Shown: positions 59,547 through 64,000 of the stretch, piece by piece
How positions within the stretch are numbered: the first letter of the stretch is position 1
Layout: each line of letters begins with the position of its first letter
Assembly (NCBI RefSeq): GCF_004365705.1
Contig: NZ_SOBN01000001.1
Span: 1,178,001-1,242,000 of the forward strand
Direction of reading: 5' to 3'
From: Streptomyces sp. 846.5
GTDB lineage: Bacteria > Actinomycetota > Actinomycetes > Streptomycetales > Streptomycetaceae
DNA: 64,000 nucleotides
Made by a program: the position numbers and the translations under genes
The notes under the pieces: model-generated
What the model saw: only the letters and a program-made list of their open reading frames with translations
What the model was told of the DNA's origin: nothing
Database searches by the model: none

Positions 59547-60797
59547 TCACCCGGCTTCGCCGCCCTCCCCCGCGGTCGGTCCGCCGACCCGCAGCCGCAG
59601 CGCCTTGAGCATCCGCTCGCGCTCGGCGGCGTCCAGTTCGACCGGGACCAGCCTGCTCGGCAGGGAGAGCTTGCGGAAGCCGCCCTTGCGCTCCAGGCGC
59701 CCGCGCAGCCGGACCGGGACGCCTGCGAGATGGGACTCGACCGCGGTGCGGTAGTCCTCCTCCCCCAGCCGTACCCGGACCTCGTCCACGTCGGCCCCCG
59801 ACAGCACCGCCAGCCTGGCCTGGCCCTCGCCGCCGGGGACCGGCCGTTTGAGCCGGACCACCGCGCCGGTGAGCTCCACGTCGACCGCGGGTTCGCTGTG
59901 TTCCAGCCGCTCGCCCGCGGCCTCCAGGGCGGGCAGGTCGCCGGGGCTGAACTCCAGGTGCAGCCGCCGGCTGGCGAAACCGCGCGGGGTGCCGACCGAG
60001 GCGGCCCAGTCCAGGGCGATCTCGATGCCCTCGCTGCCCCGGACCAGTTGCACCACCGAGGCGATCAGCTCGCGGCTGACGCCGAGCCGTACCCCGTCGT
60101 CGAAGGCCTCGGTCCGGCCGCTGACCCGTTGCAGGTCGATGGCGTCCCTCGTCGCCTCCAGGGCGCGGACCAGGGTGGTGGTGATGGACCGGTCCTCGGG
60201 GGCGGGGGCGTAGGCGGTGAGCAGTCCGGCGCCGGTGCCGGGGGCGACGACCAGGACCCGGTCCAGGAACTCGGCCGCATAGGCGTCGAGCCGGGCCCCG
60301 AAGTAGGCGGCGCGCAGCAGTCCGGCCTTGGCGGCGGCCGAGAGCATGGCGGTGGCGCCGGTGTGCAGGTCCTCCTCCGACCCCCAGGTGACGGCGCCGC
60401 CCACGCCGGGGGTCTCCCGGCGCCAGTGGATCTCGTCGCCGGGGACCAGCAGTGCGGCGAGGATGGCCCTGGCGGAGGGGACGCCGGAGTGCGAGAGCGC
60501 CGCGATGGCCTCGTCCAGCAGGTCGATGCTGTCGTCGAAGCGGCGGTCTGCGGGGACCAGCAGGCTGGTGTCGGGCTCCAGGTCGTCGGGCGGGGTCCAG
60601 CGGGTGTAGCGGCCCTCAGCCCCGCCGCGGCGGGTCCAGCCGTGGCGCGCGAGCAGGGTGACCAGCACGGCGGGGTCGACCCTGGCCGGGTCGATGTGGA
60701 CCGGGTCGGTGGGGGTACCGGCGCCGCCGGCCCGGACGGCGTCGCGCCCGGCAGCGTCCACTGCCTCTGGTCGGGTGTCGCGGCGCATCGCTGTCAC
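59547..60797 (-). CDS. Hypothetical protein, 416 aa
   Basis: I do not recognise this protein. The GTG at 60797 has GGAGG six bases upstream. It is soluble, with a disordered N-terminus of about 35 residues, then AVLVTLLARHGWTRRG, FDDSIDLLDEAIAAL, and a C-terminal part rich in strands (FSPGDLPALEAAGE, VPVRLRGRLERKGGFRKLSL). No catalytic motif is clear. It follows the DUF4365 gene after 40 bases on the same strand, so the two may be an operon, and precedes thrS by about 90 bases. Confidence 0.75.
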   Translation of the reverse strand: MTAMRRDTRPEAVDAAGRDAVRAGGAGTPTDPVHIDPARVDPAVLVTLLARHGWTRRGGAEGRYTRWTPPDDLEPDTSLLVPADRRFDDSIDLLDEAIAALSHSGVPSARAILAALLVPGDEIHWRRETPGVGGAVTWGSEEDLHTGATAMLSAAAKAGLLRAAYFGARLDAYAAEFLDRVLVVAPGTGAGLLTAYAPAPEDRSITTTLVRALEATRDAIDLQRVSGRTEAFDDGVRLGVSRELIASVVQLVRGSEGIEIALDWAASVGTPRGFASRRLHLEFSPGDLPALEAAGERLEHSEPAVDVELTGAVVRLKRPVPGGEGQARLAVLSGADVDEVRVRLGEEDYRTAVESHLAGVPVRLRGRLERKGGFRKLSLPSRLVPVELDAAERERMLKALRLRVGGPTAGEGGEAG

Positions 60798-60837
60798 GTT
60801 GTCCCTCCCGCGGGGGTCGATACCGCAGAGCCCTCGT

Positions 60838-61419
60838 TCAAGGACGCTCTCCCGCTCCCACACGGGCCATGATGGCGCAGAGAGCGCGGTCGTCGAAGAC
60901 CTGGCCGGTCGGAATCCGGACATTCGTCCGCCGTTTTCCGGTGACCGGGTGCCCTGCCAGGTTGACCCAGTAGCAGCAGTGGCGCAGTTCCAACCGGTCG
61001 GAACCGGCCAGGAGCCACTGGTCGACCTCCCTGGGGACCAGCATGACGATCAGGATCTTGTGCACGGCGACCCGTGCATGGGCGAGTTTTCGCAGGTGCT
61101 CGTTGTCGAGGGTGAAGCTGAACCACGGTCCTGCCGGATTCGGCGGGACCTGGTACGTGCACTTGAGCTGGACCTTGATGGTGGCCTCGTCGTCCTCGGT
61201 GTGCGCCGAACTACCGTGACTCACATGCCAGTCGATCCCGTTGTCCGGGAACGGCGAGGACAGCGCGCAGCCCGACGCGGCCGCGACCGCATGCAGATAG
61301 CCCACCTGGAGGGTCTCCATGCAGGAGGTGACTGCGAGTTGACCTCGCATCGGTTGTCCCGTTCCGATCCCGCCCCACTCCGGGTTCGGGTTGGCCGGTT
61401 CGGGTTGTGTCAGCGCCAT
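60838..61419 (-). CDS. DUF4365 domain protein
   Basis: This 193-aa protein has the DUF4365 layout: an N-terminal helix (CMETLQVGYLHAVAAASGC), then FPDNGIDWHV, TIKVQLKCTYQV and FTLDNEHLRKLAHARVAVH. The D..D-x(n)-QLK pattern resembles PD-(D/E)XK nuclease folds (GIDWHV...QLK), which makes nuclease ancestry plausible. DUF4365 proteins are often found in defence-like or mobile contexts. The ATG at 61419 has a weak ribosome site. Confidence 0.75.
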   Translation of the reverse strand: MALTQPEPANPNPEWGGIGTGQPMRGQLAVTSCMETLQVGYLHAVAAASGCALSSPFPDNGIDWHVSHGSSAHTEDDEATIKVQLKCTYQVPPNPAGPWFSFTLDNEHLRKLAHARVAVHKILIVMLVPREVDQWLLAGSDRLELRHCCYWVNLAGHPVTGKRRTNVRIPTGQVFDDRALCAIMARVGAGERP

Positions 61420-61613
61420 CGCTGCCGTCTTCCCCGTTTTCCCCGTTGAGCGGCAGCCCGCCGTCCGGACCGGACGGGCCGTCACTTTCTGTTGTCTCCC
61501 TACTGACTACGGGTCAAACGGATCCGCAGTTCAAAGAGGGATTCACAACAGAGGTTGAATGCCGAGGGTCACCGGGTATCACCTCAGTGTCACCGTCGAC
61601 GAGGGAGGCAGCC

Positions 61614-62342
61614 ATGACGAACTGGTACGAGGGGCCGCTGGCTTCCTTTGACACCGAGACCACGGGCGTGGACGTGGAGCATGACCGGATTGTGACGGCG
61701 GCGCTGGTGGTCCAGGAGTCCCCCGGAGGCCCGGTGCGGCGGCGGGACTGGGCCGCGGACCCCGGCGTGCCGATCCCGGCGGGGGCCACCGCGGTGCACG
61801 GCCTGACCGACGGCTGGGCGCGCGAGCACGGCCGCCCGGCGCCGGTGGTGGTGGAGGAGATCGGGCGGGCGCTGGCCGACACGGCCAGGGCCGGGCTGCC
61901 GCTGGTCATCATGAACGCTCCCTACGATCTCACCCTGCTGGACCGGGAGTTGGGCCGGCACCGGGGTGCGTCGCTGGGCGACTACGTGGCGAACGCGCCG
62001 CTGCTGGTGGTGGACCCCCGGGTGCTGGACAAGCATCTGGACCGCTACCGCAAGGGCCGCCGCACACTGACCGACCTGTGCGCGCACTACGGCGTGGTGC
62101 TGAACGGGGCGCATGACGCGGCGGCCGACGCCACGGCGGCGATGCTGCTGGTGCGGGCGATCGGCGACCGCTTCGAGGAACGGTTGGCCGCGCTGACCCC
62201 GGCGGAACTGCATCTGCGTCAGGCGGTCTGGCACGCGGCGCAGGCACGGGGCCTGCAGCAGTGGTTCAACCGCAGCGGCTCGCCCGAACCGGTGGACACC
62301 GCCTGGCCGTTGCGGCGCCGTGCGGAGGAGCAGGCGGCCTGA
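61614..62342 (+). CDS. DEDDh-family 3'-5' exonuclease (DnaQ-like)
   Basis: This 242-aa protein has all five exonuclease residues: DTE in ASFDTETTGVD, Asp in IMNAPYDLTLL and H...D in GAHDAAADATAAM, with AVHGLTDGWA of the epsilon-subunit type. The ATG at 61614 has GAGGGAGG upstream. It is not the main replicative epsilon subunit gene by context; it could serve in repair or RNA/DNA turnover. It diverges from the DUF4365 gene. Confidence 0.9.
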   Translation: MTNWYEGPLASFDTETTGVDVEHDRIVTAALVVQESPGGPVRRRDWAADPGVPIPAGATAVHGLTDGWAREHGRPAPVVVEEIGRALADTARAGLPLVIMNAPYDLTLLDRELGRHRGASLGDYVANAPLLVVDPRVLDKHLDRYRKGRRTLTDLCAHYGVVLNGAHDAAADATAAMLLVRAIGDRFEERLAALTPAELHLRQAVWHAAQARGLQQWFNRSGSPEPVDTAWPLRRRAEEQAA

Positions 62343-62371
62343 TCTACGCCTGACGTGCAGTCAAACTGTGG

Positions 62372-62443
62372 TGCGCAATGCTGGGTTCGAACCAGCGACC
62401 TCTCCGGTGTGAACGGAGCGCTCTCCCACTGAGCTAATCGCGC
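62372..62443 (-). tRNA. tRNA-Val(CAC), copy 1
   Basis: On the minus strand the cloverleaf is complete: acceptor GCGCGAT/ATTGCGC, D arm AGCTCAGTGGGAGAGC, anticodon stem CTCCG/CGGAG with loop TTCACAC (anticodon CAC), and T arm CTGGTTCGAACCCAG. The discriminator A is followed by encoded CCA (62371-62369). It reads GUG codons. Confidence 0.96.
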
Positions 62444-62536
62444 CTGCCCGCCGTGGCGGCGACGACATGAACATTAGCATCACGACCGCCGGTGTCCTAA
62501 ATGCCTTTCCCGTCACCAATACTCGAACACCAGTGC

Positions 62537-62542
62537 TAAATT
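62537..62542 (+). promoter_or_regulatory. Candidate -10 box of the isochorismatase-family gene (possibly leaderless)
   Basis: TAAATT preceded by TGC lies six bases before the ATG, with no ribosome binding site between. This spacing suits a leaderless mRNA starting at or near the ATG, which is common in streptomycetes. Confidence 0.4.
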
Positions 62543-62548
62543 ACCGCC

Positions 62549-63061
62549 ATGACCTCCGCCCTTCTGCTCATCGACGTCCAGCGCAACATGCTGTTCCCGC
62601 CCGAGCCGCTCCCCGACGCGACCGAGGTCCTGGGAGCACTCACCGAACTCCTCGCCCGGGCGCGCCGGGCCGGATCGGTGATCGTCCACGTCCGCAACGC
62701 CGGGGACCCGGAGGTCGGCGATCCGGACGCGCCGGGCACCCCCGGCTGGGAGCTGGTGTTCGAGCCGCTGCCCGAGGAGTACGTGATCGACAAGCTCAGC
62801 GCGGACAGCTTCGACGGGACCGGGCTGGACCGGCTGCTCCCGCCCGAATCGTCCCTCGTCGTCGCGGGCATGCAGAGCGAGTACTGCATCCGCGCCACCT
62901 CACTCGCGGCGATCAGCCGCGGCCACTCGGTGCTGCTGGCGAGCGGCGCGCACGCCACCTACCCGGACGACCAGCCGGCCGCGGAGATCTCGGCAGCGGT
63001 GGAACTGGAGCTGGCGGCGGCCGGCGCGGTGATCACACCCTGGGACGGAATCGACTTCTGA
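62549..63061 (+). CDS. Isochorismatase-like cysteine hydrolase
   Basis: This 170-aa protein has the Asp-Lys-Cys triad of the family: Asp9 in LLLIDVQ, Lys82 in VIDKLSADSF and Cys113 in MQSEYCIRAT, so a nicotinamidase-like or amide hydrolase activity is expected. The substrate is unknown. It lies between two identical tRNA genes and has its own promoter and terminator. Confidence 0.9.
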   Translation: MTSALLLIDVQRNMLFPPEPLPDATEVLGALTELLARARRAGSVIVHVRNAGDPEVGDPDAPGTPGWELVFEPLPEEYVIDKLSADSFDGTGLDRLLPPESSLVVAGMQSEYCIRATSLAAISRGHSVLLASGAHATYPDDQPAAEISAAVELELAAAGAVITPWDGIDF

Positions 63062-63079
63062 GCGCCTCAACAACCACGA

Positions 63080-63110
63080 AGGCCCCGCAGATCGCTGATC
63101 TGCGGGGCCT
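63080..63110 (+). terminator. Terminator after the isochorismatase-family gene
   Basis: AGGCCCCGCAGATC (63080-63093) and GATCTGCGGGGCCT (63097-63110) form a perfect 14-bp stem with a 3-base loop, 18 bases after the stop. The facing tRNA gene may use it as well. Confidence 0.88.
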
Positions 63111-63120
63111 CGTCCTGCGG

Positions 63121-63192
63121 TGCGCAATGCTGGGTTCGAACCAGCGACCTCTCCGGTGTGAACGGAGCGCTCTCCCACTGAGCTAATCGCGC
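63121..63192 (-). tRNA. tRNA-Val(CAC), copy 2
   Basis: The 72 bases are identical to copy 1, with anticodon CAC. Here the discriminator A is followed by CCG, so the CCA end is not fully encoded and must be completed enzymatically. The two copies are 749 bp apart in the same orientation. Confidence 0.96.
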
Positions 63193-63354
63193 CTGCCCCT
63201 ACCGGGCGGTGCAGGGAAAACACTACCGTATCGGGCCGGGTGCTCCTGACCTGCCCGGCAATGGCGCCCCGGGGGCCCGGGTGACTGGATCTCGCCCCTG
63301 CACTGTCACTACGGAGCGGGTTTGCAGCAGGCTGACGAAACTCCTGGGACTGGC

Positions 63355-63379
63355 GTGTCTGCTGAGCCGTAAGGGGTAC
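63355..63379 (+). promoter_or_regulatory. Candidate sigma-H/sigma-B-type promoter of ssgB
   Basis: GTGT, 15 bases, then GGGTAC (63374-63379) fits the stress sigma (SigB/SigH) consensus of about GTTT-N14-16-GGGTAY. It lies about 110 bases before the ssgB start. SigH-dependent transcription of ssgB has been reported in S. coelicolor. The rest of 63193-63490 shows no gene or other clear signal. Confidence 0.5.
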
Positions 63380-63490
63380 CAGGTACGTACTAATCGGGAC
63401 AGACGGGTTTACACCGGTCGCACAGGTGGGATGGTCCGTTCGCCGACGTGCGATCCCCGAGCGCACACTGAGCGAAAGGCCCTGGCGCTT

Positions 63491-63904
63491 ATGAACACCA
63501 CGGTCAGCTGCGAGCTGCACCTGCGCCTCATCGTGTCGAGCGAGTCATCACTGCCCGTCCCCGCGGGCCTGCGCTACGACACCGCCGACCCCTATGCCGT
63601 GCATGCCACCTTCCACACGGGCGCCGACGAAACCGTCGACTGGGTGTTCGCCCGCGACCTCCTTGCGGAGGGGCTGCACCGGCCTACCGGGACCGGTGAC
63701 GTCCGTGTCTGGCCCTCCCGCAGCCACGGACAAGGAGTCGTCTGCATCGCCCTGAGCTCTCCGGAAGGAGAAGCCCTGTTGGAAGCCCCGGCCCGAGCGC
63801 TGGAGTCCTTCCTCAAGCGAACCGATGCCGCGGTGCCCCCGGGCACCGAGCACCGACACTTCGATCTCGACCGAGAGCTCTCCCACATCCTCGCGGAGAA
63901 CTGA
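63491..63904 (+). CDS. ssgB: Sporulation-specific cell division protein SsgB
   Basis: This 137-aa protein is nearly the same as SsgB of other streptomycetes: start MNTTVSCELHLRLIVSSESS, RYDTADPYAVHATFHTGADE, WVFARDLLAEGLHRPTGTGD and RHFDLDRELSHILAEN. SsgB, with SsgA, brings FtsZ to future septum sites in aerial hyphae. AAAGG lies about 11 bases before the ATG. The open frame upstream to 63209 is not used. Confidence 0.97.
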   Translation: MNTTVSCELHLRLIVSSESSLPVPAGLRYDTADPYAVHATFHTGADETVDWVFARDLLAEGLHRPTGTGDVRVWPSRSHGQGVVCIALSSPEGEALLEAPARALESFLKRTDAAVPPGTEHRHFDLDRELSHILAEN

Positions 63905-63932
63905 ACCGCTTCATTCCTTCTACCGTGCGCAG

Positions 63933-63953
63933 CCGTGCTACTCGGGGGCACGG
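63933..63953 (+). terminator. Short hairpin after ssgB
   Basis: CCGTGC and GCACGG form a 6-bp stem with a 9-base loop 29 bases after the ssgB stop. It is weaker than the other hairpins in this window. The last bases of the window hold a short direct repeat CTCCATCTG. Confidence 0.4.
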
Positions 63954-64000
63954 AACGCGCCACCGGCACCACCCGCTCCATCTGCTCCATCTGCTCCCCC

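Noticed and set aside
57408..60872. 1154-residue open frame on the plus strand across thrS and the 416-aa gene
   Set aside because: It crosses two genes of opposite strand, has no domain and is a frame shadow.
62370..63198. tRNA copies as attL/attR of an integrated element
   Set aside because: Both copies are complete tRNA genes and only one small gene with its own signals lies between; no integrase or phage gene is present.

Overview
The window is high-GC actinobacterial DNA from a member of the Streptomycetaceae (Streptomyces or a close relative such as Kitasatospora or Streptacidiphilus). The evidence is third-position GC bias, many GTG/TTG starts, ATGA/GTGA start-stop overlaps, two SsgA-like sporulation proteins (one is SsgB), PIM lipid genes, and short palindromic repeats of a kind common in Streptomyces. 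From memory, gene order from nusB (8.8 kb) to ssgB (63.9 kb) follows the S. coelicolor nusB-to-ssgB segment, and most of it also follows M. tuberculosis nusB-to-thrS. This is therefore mainly a conserved chromosomal core with a few accessory genes.

Layout. 0-8.6 kb, less conserved: a partial sigma factor fused to a zinc-finger/membrane tail, diverging from an SsgA-like/PP2C phosphatase pair; an SRPBCC protein; an HTH_42 (AlkZ/YcaQ-like) protein; a xylose-type sugar ABC operon; and an unrecognised 324-aa protein. 8.8-22.1 kb, all minus strand: nusB, efp, a degenerate M24 peptidase, a P-loop protein, aroQ-aroB-aroK-aroC, aroE, mltG, ruvX, alaS and two small membrane proteins, many with overlapping ends. 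22.3-30.9 kb: a STAND-type ATPase, rpsD with a long structured leader, rarA, and a CitA/CitB-type two-component system divergent from a dicarboxylate symporter gene. 30.9-52.6 kb: aspS-hisS, an MBL hydrolase, a cyclophilin, a DUF349 protein, relA, apt, secF-secD-yajC, ruvB-ruvA-ruvC, yebC, pdxT-pdxS, and the PIM lipid operon pgsA-patA-pimA. 52.9-64 kb: an EF-G paralogue, a large membrane protein, a HIT protein, thrS, an unrecognised gene plus a DUF4365 gene, a DEDDh exonuclease, two identical tRNA-Val(CAC) genes flanking an isochorismatase-family gene, and ssgB with a candidate sigma-H-type promoter.

The core genes serve translation (four aminoacyl-tRNA synthetases, EF-P, EF-G paralogue, S4, NusB), chorismate synthesis, Sec export, recombination and repair (RuvABC, RuvX, RarA), the stringent response (RelA, next to Apt), vitamin B6 synthesis and phosphatidylinositol-mannoside synthesis. 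Two families of palindromic repeats are scattered through the window. One (four copies) sits just after stop codons and probably terminates transcription. The other (three copies) has one copy inside the open frame of the histidine kinase.

No CRISPR array, prophage, insertion sequence or biosynthetic gene cluster was seen. The best candidates for undescribed biology are the sigma-zinc-finger/SsgA-like/phosphatase locus at the left end, the repeat-carrying histidine kinase, the M24 protein that has lost most metal ligands, and the DUF4365/unknown/exonuclease group beside the duplicated tRNA genes.
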